Shown: positions 53,201 through 62,182 of the stretch, piece by piece | Layout: each line of letters begins with the position of its first letter | How positions within the stretch are numbered: position 1 is the stretch's first letter | DNA from: Urechidicola croceus | GTDB taxonomy: Bacteria; Bacteroidota; Bacteroidia; Flavobacteriales; Flavobacteriaceae | NCBI RefSeq assembly: GCF_001761325.1 | Contig: NZ_CP017478.1 | Location: 254,001 to 318,000, forward strand | Reading direction: 5' to 3' | Length of the DNA stretch: 64,000 nucleotides | Program-made: the position numbers and the translations under genes | The notes under the pieces: model-generated | What the model saw: the letters and a program-made list of their open reading frames with translations, nothing else | What the model was told of the DNA's origin: nothing | Database searches by the model: none

Positions 53201-55663
53201 TTAAAATTTTTCTTCGTCATTTTTTATATTAAAATCAATTTTATTATCTTTTTTACTTTGGTTAAAACGATATGAAAAAGTGACTAATACAGAACGTTCT
53301 ACATGTTGTCTATTGGTCTTTGAAGCTATATTACTTCCGGTAGCAATATTTTGTGTAAGTCGTGTTTGCTTTCTTCTATTGGAATTAAATAAATCATTTG
53401 CAACAATGCTAAATGAGCCCTTTCCATTTAATACTTCTGTATTAATTGAAGCATTAACCCATGCATAAGATTCTTGTCTTCTTATTGAAGTTTCAGTCGG
53501 TAAATGATAAAAACTAGTTGCTTGAAATTTTATTTTATCGTTAAGTTTTACAGTTGAACTCAACTTATTACTAGCGCTATAATTATTAAAATTATTATCA
53601 ATTCTAACTAAATTGTTGTTTACATCAACGTATTCATAAATTCCTTTTGTTTGCCAATTGTAAACCTCAGCAGTATTTGTTACACTTAACCAATCTGTAG
53701 GTTGATAGGACAAAACTAAATCTAGTCCAAATCTATTGGTTGAATTGATATTGATAGGTGTTACGGTTATTTTATTTATATTGTTTATTACTTCATTAGT
53801 TTCAAAAGGAATGTCAGTCCAAAGATTATTGTAATTATAAAAAGTTATACTTGGTATAAGAGTTAATTTATTCTTTTGTGTATAATAAGAAATTCCTCCA
53901 CCATTAAAAATTGAATGGTCTAAATTTGAATTCCCTTTAAAACTATATACCTCACTTTGAAATTGTTCAAATGGATTTAATTCAAAATATCCTGGTCTAT
54001 AAATTCCTCGACTATAGTAAAGAGTTAATGAGGTTGAATCATTTATTGCAAAGTCTGTATATAAAGATGGAAAAAACTCTGTATAATCTCTAGATACGTT
54101 TTCACTTGTATTTAACATTGAAATATTAAAAATTGTTTTTTCGGCTCTTAATCCACCTCCAAATGATATTTTATTAAACTCTTTGTAATAATCAGCATAA
54201 ATAGCATGTATATCCTGGTCATAATTAACCATACCAGATGTGTTTGGATTAACTACAAATGAATCATTAGTATCAATAACTTCATTAGAGAAATCATTTG
54301 TTAAAGTTCCAATTTCACCTTCGTAACCGGTTTCTAGCGAGGAGGTTTCATCGATAGGGTAATTATAAGAGAATTTTAAATTTAAATTATCGATTTTTAA
54401 ATCATCAAATACATTTTCATCTAAGTTTCTATAATTTGTTTCTGTTGGGTATGTGTCGAAATTATTTATAAAAGAATTGGAACTATAATCATCAATTGAA
54501 TATGCAACAAATGCATCTATTTCTTCACCTTCTTTTTCAAATTTTTTAGTGAAGTTTGTAGAAAATTCAATAACATCGTTTTGAGAGTGTGTATCAAGTG
54601 TTCTATTATTTATTACTTCTAGTACATTAAATTCATCATAATAATTTACTGTGTTAAATAAATCATGACGTCCACTAATATTTAGATAACTAATTTTAGG
54701 AGTAATAGTCGTTTTACTATCAATATGAAAATCTACTCCAACTTCAGTATTTAACACATTATCTTTTTTATGATATTTTCTTTTTTCAAAAGCACTATTT
54801 TCTAAAAGGTCATTGTTGAAATATGAACTGTTTGTAGTCGTATTTGTTATTGGATTCCGTTGAAAAAAACTTGTGTTGGTAAAAATATTTACTTTATCAT
54901 TTTTATAATTTAACGAAAATGCAGTTCCATAAATATCTTTTATACCTCCTGTAACTGTGGTAGAACCATTAAAACCATTATCAATTCCCTTTTTTGTTAT
55001 AATATTTATTATTCCTCCAGTTGCAGATGCATTATATTTAGAAGATGGTTTGGTTATTAATTCTATTCTTTGAATTGATTCTGCTGAAATATTTTCTAGA
55101 GCTTCGGTTTTAGACATCGCTGATATCTTACCATTGATAAGTACTGTTGCACTATTTCCTCTAATAACAATATTACCGTTATCAATATTGACTAATGGTA
55201 TATTAGTAATTGCTTGAATTGCTGAACCACCTTTAGATAAAACGCTTTTATCTACATTAAAAATCTGCTTATCTAATTTTAGATCAACATCTTTTTTTTC
55301 AATAATAATTTCTACTTCGTCAAGTGATTCTAAATCTTCACTTAATTCAATACTTCCAAAATGTATATTGTTGTTTATATCCCGAGGTTTGAATATTTTG
55401 GTTTTGTAAGATAAAAATTCAACGCTTATTACATATTTCCCTTGTGGAACTTCAATCTTAAAATTTCCATTTTTGTCAGTAACGCTTCCAATAACTTCTG
55501 ATTTTCCTCTTTGACTGAAAATAACAGTAGCATATTCTAATTCTTGGTTATTAGAAGCATCAATAACTTTACCAGTTACTGTATAACTAGGTAAATTTTC
55601 TTGGGAGTATAGGTTTGCTGTATATATCAACAAACCAAATGTTAATAACAATAGTTTCTTCAT
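53201..55663 (-). CDS. outer-membrane beta-barrel receptor (TonB-dependent receptor-like), copy 2
   Basis: 820 residues with the same architecture as copy 1. Signal peptide (LLLTFGLLIYTANLYSQ); CarboxypepD_reg domain (VTGKVIDASNNQELEYATVI, GSVTDKNGNFKIEVPQGKYV); plug (KGGSAIQAITNIPLVNIDNG, GNIVIRGNSATVLINGKISA); barrel ending VTFSYRFNQSKKD. Conserved pairs such as ELNPFEQ against INPF in copy 1 show shared ancestry. Cotranscribed with the ArsC-family gene. Ligand unknown. Confidence 0.9.
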   Translation of the reverse strand: MKKLLLLTFGLLIYTANLYSQENLPSYTVTGKVIDASNNQELEYATVIFSQRGKSEVIGSVTDKNGNFKIEVPQGKYVISVEFLSYKTKIFKPRDINNNIHFGSIELSEDLESLDEVEIIIEKKDVDLKLDKQIFNVDKSVLSKGGSAIQAITNIPLVNIDNGNIVIRGNSATVLINGKISAMSKTEALENISAESIQRIELITKPSSKYNASATGGIINIITKKGIDNGFNGSTTVTGGIKDIYGTAFSLNYKNDKVNIFTNTSFFQRNPITNTTTNSSYFNNDLLENSAFEKRKYHKKDNVLNTEVGVDFHIDSKTTITPKISYLNISGRHDLFNTVNYYDEFNVLEVINNRTLDTHSQNDVIEFSTNFTKKFEKEGEEIDAFVAYSIDDYSSNSFINNFDTYPTETNYRNLDENVFDDLKIDNLNLKFSYNYPIDETSSLETGYEGEIGTLTNDFSNEVIDTNDSFVVNPNTSGMVNYDQDIHAIYADYYKEFNKISFGGGLRAEKTIFNISMLNTSENVSRDYTEFFPSLYTDFAINDSTSLTLYYSRGIYRPGYFELNPFEQFQSEVYSFKGNSNLDHSIFNGGGISYYTQKNKLTLIPSITFYNYNNLWTDIPFETNEVINNINKITVTPININSTNRFGLDLVLSYQPTDWLSVTNTAEVYNWQTKGIYEYVDVNNNLVRIDNNFNNYSASNKLSSTVKLNDKIKFQATSFYHLPTETSIRRQESYAWVNASINTEVLNGKGSFSIVANDLFNSNRRKQTRLTQNIATGSNIASKTNRQHVERSVLVTFSYRFNQSKKDNKIDFNIKNDEEKF

Positions 55664-55726
55664 TCAGTAGGGGTTCTTTTCTATAGCAATTTATAAGATT
55701 ATAAAAGTAATCTTTTCCCACTCAGG

Positions 55727-55755
55727 CAAATATACAAATTATTCACAAAATCAAA
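55727..55755 (-). promoter_or_regulatory. promoter of beta-barrel receptor copy 2
   Basis: Minus strand: TTTG (55755-55752), 17-base spacer, -7 TATATTTG (55734-55727). Spacer slightly short. Leader about 60 bases. The rest of the 183-base gap up to 55846 shows nothing else recognisable. Confidence 0.35.
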
Positions 55756-55846
55756 CCATTTGTTAACAAAAACTTACCGTTCATATATCCTTGGTAAGTG
55801 AATTATTTGTATTTAATTGCGTAACTTGTATTTAAATAAATGTAAA

Positions 55847-56464
55847 TTAGATAATTACATTTAATTTTTGAAGATCTATAAGTAGTTTTTCTGAAGTTTT
55901 AAAGTGAATTGAGTTTATGCCATTTTTTGTTGCAGCTACTGTATTTTCATAATTATCATCAATAAAAACAGAATTTTCAGGTGTAATATTAAATCTATTA
56001 ATAATTAATTGATATATTTCATCATATGGTTTTCTCATTTTTTCTTGTCCAGAAACAATTACACCTTCAAAATCATTTAAAAATGGAAATAAATTCCGTC
56101 CTCTATCCCAGGTTTCTGCACTCCAATTAGTAAGCGCATATACTCTGTAATTAGGAGATTTTAATAGTTTTTGTTGTATTTCAACACTTTTATGAATTGG
56201 ACCAGAAAACATTTCTTCCCATCTATCATAAAATAGTTTTATTTCATTTGAATATTTTGGAAATTCTTTTATTTTAATTGTATTTGCTTCTGCAATAGTT
56301 CTTCCAGCATCTTGCTCTATATTCCAGTCAGGAGTGCATACATTATTAAGAAACCAGTCTATTTCCTCTTGAGTTGAAAATATTTTTTCATATAAATATT
56401 GAGGATTCCAATCTACTAGTACACCACCTAAGTCAAATATAATTGTGTCGATTTTAGAGTTCAT
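55847..56464 (-). CDS. HAD-family phosphatase
   Basis: 205 residues. HAD motif I is [14 protein letters not shown] (second Asp replaced by Gly-Gly-Val as in the YihX-type group), motif [14 protein letters not shown], motif III Lys in [13 protein letters not shown] and motif [15 protein letters not shown]. The cap is the small helical C1 type. Resembles YihX/alpha-D-glucose-1-phosphate phosphatase-like or epoxide hydrolase-N-like enzymes; substrate unclear. Its start overlaps the prfB 3' end by 11 bases, so it is translated from the same mRNA. Confidence 0.88.
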   Translation of the reverse strand: MNSKIDTIIFDLGGVLVDWNPQYLYEKIFSTQEEIDWFLNNVCTPDWNIEQDAGRTIAEANTIKIKEFPKYSNEIKLFYDRWEEMFSGPIHKSVEIQQKLLKSPNYRVYALTNWSAETWDRGRNLFPFLNDFEGVIVSGQEKMRKPYDEIYQLIINRFNITPENSVFIDDNYENTVAATKNGINSIHFKTSEKLLIDLQKLNVII

Positions 56465-57560
56465 TTGTTTCTGTTTTTTGTCCGTTTAACATTAAAAAGG
56501 CTTTTAAAAATTCATCTATATCTCCATTCATAACAGCGTCAACATTACCTGTTTCATGTGATGTTCTAACATCTTTCACTAATTTGTATGGGTGCATTAC
56601 ATAGTTTCGTATTTGGCTTCCCCATTCAATTTTCATTTTTCCTGCTTCTATTTCTCCTCTTGCTTCTTGTTGTTTTTTAAGTTCAATTTCATAGAGTTGA
56701 GATTTTAGCATTTGCATTGCTCTATCTCTGTTTTCATGTTGTGATCGCGTTTCAGAACATTGAATTTGAATTCCTGATGGTTTATGGGTAAGTTGAACTT
56801 TAGTTTCTACTTTATTCACATTTTGACCTCCAGCACCACTAGATCGAGCAGTTGTTATTTCAATATCGGCAGGATTTATAGTAATTTCAATACTTTCATC
56901 TACCAATGGATAAACATATACAGAAGCAAAACTTGTATGTCGCTTTGCGTTACTATCAAACGGTGAAATACGTACTAATCTATGCACACCATTTTCCCCT
57001 TTTAAATATCCAAAGGCATATTCACCATCAATTTCTAGTGTTACAGTTTTTATTCCCGCAGCATCTCCTTCTTGATAGTTTAATTCTCTTAATTTATAGC
57101 CTTGTTTTTCTGCCCACATCATATACATACGCATCAACATAGAGGCCCAATCACAACTTTCTGTACCTCCAGCACCTGCAGTAATTTGTAATACTGCACT
57201 TAGATTATCTCCTTCTTCAGAAAGCATATTTCTAAATTCGATATCTTCTAGAAGTTTTATTGTCTTTGTATAAGGTTCCATAACCTCTTCGTTAGTGGCC
57301 ATTTCATCTTTGTAAAATTCAAAAATCACCTCTAAATCATCAGAATAAGTTTTTACTTTAAGATAATCATCAACCCATTTCTTTTTACTTCTCAATACTT
57401 TCATGAATGCTTCAGCCTCTTTCGGATTATTCCAAAATTCAGGATTTGCTGTTTGTTCTTCATCATTAGAAATTTCAACCAATTTCTTGTCAATATCAAG
57501 ATAGGTCTTTAACTTGCCAATGCGTTCGGAAATATCTTTTAAGTCGTCGTTCGTTATCAT
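56454..57560 (-). CDS. prfB: peptide chain release factor 2, without programmed frameshift
   Basis: 368 residues. RF2 ends translation at UGA and UAA. The tripeptide specificity motif SPF is at 199-201 ([16 protein letters not shown]) and the catalytic GGQ at 244-246 ([19 protein letters not shown]). In many bacteria codon 25/26 of this gene is CTT-TGA with autoregulatory +1 frameshifting. Here the equivalent place, residues 20-22, reads TAT CTT GAT in one continuous frame (57495-57500), so the autoregulatory stop is absent. Downstream HAD gene overlaps. The -7 box is four bases before the ATG. Confidence 0.96.
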   Translation of the reverse strand: MITNDDLKDISERIGKLKTYLDIDKKLVEISNDEEQTANPEFWNNPKEAEAFMKVLRSKKKWVDDYLKVKTYSDDLEVIFEFYKDEMATNEEVMEPYTKTIKLLEDIEFRNMLSEEGDNLSAVLQITAGAGGTESCDWASMLMRMYMMWAEKQGYKLRELNYQEGDAAGIKTVTLEIDGEYAFGYLKGENGVHRLVRISPFDSNAKRHTSFASVYVYPLVDESIEITINPADIEITTARSSGAGGQNVNKVETKVQLTHKPSGIQIQCSETRSQHENRDRAMQMLKSQLYEIELKKQQEARGEIEAGKMKIEWGSQIRNYVMHPYKLVKDVRTSHETGNVDAVMNGDIDEFLKAFLMLNGQKTETNEL

Positions 57561-57564
57561 CTAA

Positions 57565-57572
57565 CAAAAATA
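57565..57572 (-). promoter_or_regulatory. -7 box TATTTTTG four bases before the prfB ATG
   Basis: On the minus strand TATTTTTG is followed by TTAG and ATG (57560). The same N4 spacing as at 10719 and 20202. Confidence 0.35.
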
Positions 57573-57589
57573 AGATTTAACAATAGAAT

Positions 57590-58621
57590 ATGGAAATAAA
57601 TTTAATTAGTGATACAGTTACTAAGCCAACACCTGATATGTTGAGTTTTATGATGAATGCCAAAGTTGGAGATGATGTTTTTGGTCAAGATCCTACTGTA
57701 AATGAGTTACAAGATAAAACCGCTCGATTATTTGGAAAAGAAGCGGCATTATTTTTTCCTTCTGGAACGATGGCAAATCAGTCAGCAATTAAATTACATA
57801 CAAATCCAGGGGAGCAGTTAATTTGTGATAAATGGGCACATGTATTTAATTATGAAGGAGGAGGAGCCTCATTTAATTCTGGAGTTTCATGTGCTTTAAT
57901 AGATGGAACTCGAGGAATGTTTAAAGCAGAACAAGTTGAAAAGTTAATTCACGATCCTAATAATATTCACATACCTGTTACAAGTCTAGTAACATTAGAA
58001 AACACAACTAATAAAGGAGGAGGTGGAGTTTGGGATATAAATGAAATTAAAAATATAAAAAAGGTTTGTAGTCAGTATCATTTACCATTTCACTTAGATG
58101 GAGCACGACTGTTTAATGCTTTAACTGTAACTGGAGAAACACCAAAACAGTATGGAGAATTATTTGACACTATTTCTATATGTTTATCTAAAGGATTGGG
58201 TGCGCCTGTTGGGTCTCTTCTATTAGGTTCTCACAAACATATTAATAAAGCATTACGTATCCGTAAATTATTTGGGGGTAATATGAGGCAAATAGGTTAT
58301 TTGGCTGCTGCAGGAATTTATGCACTTGATAACAATGTTGAAAGATTGAAGGAGGATCATAGAAAAGCAAAAGTTTTAGGTGAAGTTTTAAACTCTTCTC
58401 CATTAATAAAGAAAGTAGAACAAATTGAAACTAATATTGTTATTTTTTATGTGAATGATAATGTTGATGAAAATGAGTTTGTAAATAAACTTGTCGAAAA
58501 AAATATTCTATTAATTTCAATGGGAGAAGGAAAATTAAGAATGGTAACTCATCTTGATTTTACTGATGAAATGCTAGATAAAACAATTTCTGAAATTAAA
58601 AACTTAAAATTATTAGTATGA
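57590..58621 (+). CDS. threonine aldolase-family PLP enzyme (GntG-like)
   Basis: 343 residues, fold type I PLP enzyme. Marks: INLISDTVTKPTPDMLSFMM, GDDVFGQDPTVNELQDKTAR, LFFPSGTMANQSAIKLHT, LPFHLDGARLFNALT and the Schiff-base Lys in SICLSKGLGAPVGSLLLG, then RKLFGGNMRQIGYLAAAG. It cleaves L-threonine/allo-threonine to glycine and acetaldehyde. Divergent from prfB (29 bases) and coupled to the M28 peptidase by an ATGA overlap, which is an unusual pairing. Confidence 0.93.
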   Translation: MEINLISDTVTKPTPDMLSFMMNAKVGDDVFGQDPTVNELQDKTARLFGKEAALFFPSGTMANQSAIKLHTNPGEQLICDKWAHVFNYEGGGASFNSGVSCALIDGTRGMFKAEQVEKLIHDPNNIHIPVTSLVTLENTTNKGGGGVWDINEIKNIKKVCSQYHLPFHLDGARLFNALTVTGETPKQYGELFDTISICLSKGLGAPVGSLLLGSHKHINKALRIRKLFGGNMRQIGYLAAAGIYALDNNVERLKEDHRKAKVLGEVLNSSPLIKKVEQIETNIVIFYVNDNVDENEFVNKLVEKNILLISMGEGKLRMVTHLDFTDEMLDKTISEIKNLKLLV

Positions 58622-59967
58622 AGATAAAAGTATTATTTATTTTCTTATTTGTTGGATTAATTGGTAATTCACAGAGTGAATTTTCAAAATTATTATCTGA
58701 AATTTCAACAGCACCATCTGCAGAAAATATTGAAAAAGACATTCAAAAGCTGGTGAGTTTTGGAACACGTCATACGTTGTCAGATACAATTTCAATTACA
58801 CGAGGTATTGGAGCCGCAAGACGTTGGATAAAGTCAGAATTTGATAAGATATCTCAAGATTGTAATAATTGTTTAGAAGTAAGTTATCAACGAAATTTTG
58901 TACCAAAAAACAATCAAAGAATTGTACATGATACTTGGATAGTCAATGTTATGGCAATTCAGCGAGGAACCAAATATCCAAATAGATATGTGATAATGTC
59001 CGGTGATATAGATTCTCGAGTTTCTGATGTAAATAATTACACTTCAGATTCTCCCGGAGCCAATGATAATGCTTCTGGGATGGCAGGAACTATTGAAGCA
59101 GCAAGAATTTTGAGTAAATACAAATTTCCAACTTCAATAATCTATGTTGGTTTATCTGGAGAAGAGCAAGGATTGTATGGTGGAGCGCATATGGCAAAAG
59201 TTGCAAAAGAACAAGGTTGGGATATTGTTGGTGTGATTAATAATGATATGATAGGAAATATCAAAGGGATTGATGGAGTGATTGACAATAGTAGTTTTAG
59301 AGTTTTTTCTGAAGCAATTTCAATGGAGACTACTGAACAAGAAAGAAATGCAATGCGCTATTATGGAGGAGAAATTGATGGACCATCACGACAATTGGCG
59401 AGATACATTGATAAGTTGACAGATGATTATATGACCAATCTTGATGCTATTATGATTTATAGACTAGATAGATTTGGTAGAGGAGGTCATCATCGACCTT
59501 TTAACGATGCGGGATTTACAGGAGTAAGAATTATGGAAACACATGAAAATTACAATGAACAACACCAAGATTTACGAACTGAAAATGGAATAAAATATGG
59601 CGATGTCATAGAATCTGTGAATTTTGAGTATGCAGCAAAATTAACAGCTGTAAATGCGCTTACTTTGGCTTCATTAGCATCAGCACCACCAGAACCTAAA
59701 AACTTAATGATTGGAGGAATTGTTCAACCCTCAACAAGATTAAAATGGGATGAAGTAAATAATACAGATATTATTGGTTATAAAATTTATTGGCGTGATA
59801 CTACTTCACCGCAATGGCAGTATAGTAGATTTGTTGGAAAAGTAACAGATTATACGCTTAAAAATATTGTAATAGATAATTATTTGTTTGGTGTTGCAAC
59901 TGTTGGTAAAAATGGTGCTGAAAGTTTGATTCAATTTCCAAGAAAATTAATTCCTAAAGGAGAATAG
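58618..59967 (+). CDS. secreted M28-family peptidase with C-terminal fibronectin-III-like domain
   Basis: 449 residues. Signal peptide (VLFIFLFVGLIGNSQ). M28 domain ~100-345: SGDIDSRVSD (where canonical proteins have a His, here Asp130), SPGANDNASGMAG, GLSGEEQGLYGG, INNDMIGN and METHENYNEQHQ with the late His. The last ~85 residues (PEPKNLMIGGIVQPSTRLKW onwards) form a fibronectin type III-like domain. Acts outside the cytoplasm. Cotranscribed with the threonine aldolase through a four-base overlap. The His-to-Asp change may be a subgroup trait rather than inactivation. Confidence 0.88.
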   Translation: MKIKVLFIFLFVGLIGNSQSEFSKLLSEISTAPSAENIEKDIQKLVSFGTRHTLSDTISITRGIGAARRWIKSEFDKISQDCNNCLEVSYQRNFVPKNNQRIVHDTWIVNVMAIQRGTKYPNRYVIMSGDIDSRVSDVNNYTSDSPGANDNASGMAGTIEAARILSKYKFPTSIIYVGLSGEEQGLYGGAHMAKVAKEQGWDIVGVINNDMIGNIKGIDGVIDNSSFRVFSEAISMETTEQERNAMRYYGGEIDGPSRQLARYIDKLTDDYMTNLDAIMIYRLDRFGRGGHHRPFNDAGFTGVRIMETHENYNEQHQDLRTENGIKYGDVIESVNFEYAAKLTAVNALTLASLASAPPEPKNLMIGGIVQPSTRLKWDEVNNTDIIGYKIYWRDTTSPQWQYSRFVGKVTDYTLKNIVIDNYLFGVATVGKNGAESLIQFPRKLIPKGE

Positions 59968-60026
59968 AACAGTTAAATTGTAATAAATCAAAATTGCTTA
60001 CGACTTAGTTATAAATTAATATTTAG

Positions 60027-60671
60027 ATGAAAAGTATAAGTATAATAGTTTTAAGTTTAATTTTGTTTTCATGCACATCACAGGCGCAAAAACAAGAAAA
60101 AGTAACTAAAAAAGATAGTAAAAAAATGATGGGTGAAAATTTAGAATATGCTACTTTTGGTGGCGGATGTTTTTGGTGTACTGAAGCAGTTTTTGAACAA
60201 CTGGAAGGAGTTACATCAGTAAAATCAGGATATTCCGGAGGACAAATTAAAGACCCAACATATCGAGAGATTTCAACTGGAAGAACTGGACATGCTGAAG
60301 TTATTCAAATAGGATTTGATCCAACTATAATAAAATTTGAAGAGTTGTTGGATGTGTTTTTTAATACTCACAATCCTACAACTTTAAATCGTCAAGGAGC
60401 AGATAGAGGAACACAATATCGTTCAGCCGTTTTTTATCATAATGAAAAGCAAAAGTCGGCTGTAAATAAAATGATAGAAGCATTGGATAATGCTAAGGTA
60501 TTTGCTGATAAAATTGTGACTGAAGTTACCGAATTTGATGTGTTTTATGAAGCGGAAAAGTATCATCAAAATTACTATGAGAATAACAAATCTCAAGGAT
60601 ATTGTCAAGTTGTTATTAATCCCAAGTTAGAAAAATTACAAAAACAATATAAGGACAAATTAAAGAAATGA
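60027..60671 (+). CDS. msrA: peptide methionine sulfoxide reductase MsrA, lipoprotein form
   Basis: 214 residues. It repairs methionine-S-sulfoxide. The catalytic motif GGGCFWCTEAVF has Cys48 and is followed by VTSVKSGYSGGQIKDPTYRE and RTGHAEVIQIGFDP. The resolving Cys is in SQGYCQVVINP. The first ~20 residues, IIVLSLILFSCTSQAQ, form a lipoprotein signal with Cys16, so this enzyme is exported and membrane-attached. No MsrB is fused or adjacent. Confidence 0.95.
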   Translation: MKSISIIVLSLILFSCTSQAQKQEKVTKKDSKKMMGENLEYATFGGGCFWCTEAVFEQLEGVTSVKSGYSGGQIKDPTYREISTGRTGHAEVIQIGFDPTIIKFEELLDVFFNTHNPTTLNRQGADRGTQYRSAVFYHNEKQKSAVNKMIEALDNAKVFADKIVTEVTEFDVFYEAEKYHQNYYENNKSQGYCQVVINPKLEKLQKQYKDKLKK

Positions 60672-60718
60672 TAACTTGGCATTTTATTTGCATTAAATTC
60701 TATAATAAAAAATAAAGA

Positions 60719-60997
60719 ATGAATTTAAGTAAAAATAAAAAACTAGTTATAAGTATTGTCTTAGATGCACTTGGTTATGTATCAATTATATTTCCACCAT
60801 TTGATTTTGTTTGGGCACCATTATCAGCCTACATAATGACTAAGTTATATAAAGGTAAAAAAGGAAAAATTGCAGCAGTAGTATCATTTGTTGAAGAGGC
60901 ATTGCCTTTTCTTGATGTCATTCCAACCTTTACATTGATGTGGTTATATACTTATGTTATTGATAAGAAAAAAGTGAAGACTGTCGTTGATGTTTAA
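60719..60997 (+). CDS. small membrane protein of unknown function
   Basis: 92 residues with two to three hydrophobic segments: LVISIVLDALGYVSIIFPPF (~9-28), FVWAPLSAYIMTKLY and the C-terminal FLDVIPTFTLMWLYTYVI, with a basic loop KGKKGKIAAV between. Arrangement and length resemble small Flavobacteriaceae integral proteins without a named family. It lies 47 bases after msrA on the same strand and overlaps the convergent gene by four bases. Confidence 0.65.
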   Translation: MNLSKNKKLVISIVLDALGYVSIIFPPFDFVWAPLSAYIMTKLYKGKKGKIAAVVSFVEEALPFLDVIPTFTLMWLYTYVIDKKKVKTVVDV

Positions 60998-61299
60998 TCG
61001 TTAATTAGTTTACCTAAACCAATGCGTTTCAACATTTTTTTTTCCATATTCCAAAAAAAATTATATTGACCAAAAATCCAACCAAATAGTACAAGCATTA
61101 TTTGGTAAAAAATAAAACTGAGAACTATATATAGAATCCAATAGATACTGGTTGGTAAATTATCTTTTGTAATTCCTATAAATTTAATGATAGGTTTTGC
61201 TACAAATAATGAAGATGAACCAGTAATACTGAACACAAAAAGAATAATAAGAATCTGCCAATTCGATTTTATTCCCCAACGCTCTCTTAATTTTTCCAT
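60994..61299 (-). CDS. DUF6787-like small membrane protein
   Basis: 101 residues from ATG 61299 (MEKLRERWGIKSNWQILIIL); seven further codons upstream to 61320 are possible but unlikely. Two helices at ~14-33 and ~58-80 (YWILYIVLSFIFYQIMLVLF), followed by GWIFGQYNFFWNMEKKMLKR. The KLRERWG start, the two helices and the FGQYxFFWxxEKKMxxR end fit what I recall of DUF6787; I could not check this. Unknown role. Confidence 0.7.
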   Translation of the reverse strand: MEKLRERWGIKSNWQILIILFVFSITGSSSLFVAKPIIKFIGITKDNLPTSIYWILYIVLSFIFYQIMLVLFGWIFGQYNFFWNMEKKMLKRIGLGKLIND

Positions 61300-61336
61300 A
61301 AATAATATTTCTATTGGCAAAAATACAATTTCAAAT

Positions 61337-61368
61337 AAAAAAGGTTGAACAATTGTTCAACCTTTTTT
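61337..61368 (-). terminator. intrinsic terminator of the DUF937 gene
   Basis: A perfect 14-base stem with core AGGTTGAAC/GTTCAACCT, loop AATT, and T runs on both strands. Confidence 0.8.
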
Positions 61369-61387
61369 ATTTTTATATAAGTAGAAA

Positions 61388-62035
61388 TTATCTTTTACCA
61401 AATAAACCTCCAAGAAGTCCACCCAATCCACTTTTCTTTTTTCCTCCTGCTGCACCAAGAATCATTCCAGCAACATCATCAATCATACTTCCATCGCCAT
61501 CAGCATCTAATAAACGAGAAACTAAACTTTGTTGGTCATTAGAAGCTCCACCAAGCATTCCGCCTAATAAATTTCCAATTCCGTTAGAATCTGAAACTCC
61601 TTGTTGACGAGTTTCTTTTCCTAAAGCTCCCATTACAAGTGGTCCAGCAACTTTTAATATATTCATAGCACTACCTAGATCAATACCACTAGTTTTACTT
61701 ACTGCTTGTGCTACATTTTGTTCTTTACCTTTAAATACATGCCCTAAAATTCCAGCACCATCTTGAAGTACATCTTCATCAACTCCACTACCACCAAGAA
61801 TACTTCCAAGGTTATCTAAAATCCCACCACTATGTTTATCATTTCCTAAAGCTTTTAATAATCCTGCTGCTCCATCTGGAGAAGAAGCATTATTTTTCAT
61901 TGCACCAAGTATTAATGGTAATGCTGCATTTAAAGCTGTTGATGTTTTGCTTTCGTCTTGCCCAAATTGTTTACTTGCTCCACTGATTAAAGTTTTACCA
62001 ATTGGTCCGTTTAATAAGTCTAAAATCCCTGCCAT
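61388..62035 (-). CDS. DUF937 domain protein
   Basis: 215 residues, glycine- and alanine-rich. Starts AGILDLLNGPIGKTLISGAS and continues QFGQDESKTSTALNAALPLI, LILGAMKNNASSPDGAAGLL, SGGILDNLGSILGG and VFKGKEQNVAQAVSKTSGID, the DUF937 pattern seen twice. The tail KKKSGLGGLLGGLFGKR is basic and Gly-rich. Its acidic loop DADGDGSMIDDV resembles a calcium-binding EF-like loop (D-x-D-x-D-G pattern). Relatives include YidB. Function unknown. Single gene. Confidence 0.88.
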   Translation of the reverse strand: MAGILDLLNGPIGKTLISGASKQFGQDESKTSTALNAALPLILGAMKNNASSPDGAAGLLKALGNDKHSGGILDNLGSILGGSGVDEDVLQDGAGILGHVFKGKEQNVAQAVSKTSGIDLGSAMNILKVAGPLVMGALGKETRQQGVSDSNGIGNLLGGMLGGASNDQQSLVSRLLDADGDGSMIDDVAGMILGAAGGKKKSGLGGLLGGLFGKR

Positions 62036-62182
62036 TTTTAATTTTTTTAAGTTGTTCTTTATTTGTTTACATAATTAGGACACAATATACGAAATTATGT
62101 CACTAAATTTTAATTTATGTAAATTGTAAATAAAATTAAATTTAACTTTAGTAACTTTCAAGTCAAATTTTAAATTAGAAAT

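Noticed and set aside
50277-55663. SusC/SusD polysaccharide utilisation locus
   Set aside because: The barrels belong to the OMP_b-brl_3 type and no SusD-like lipoprotein or glycoside hydrolase is present.
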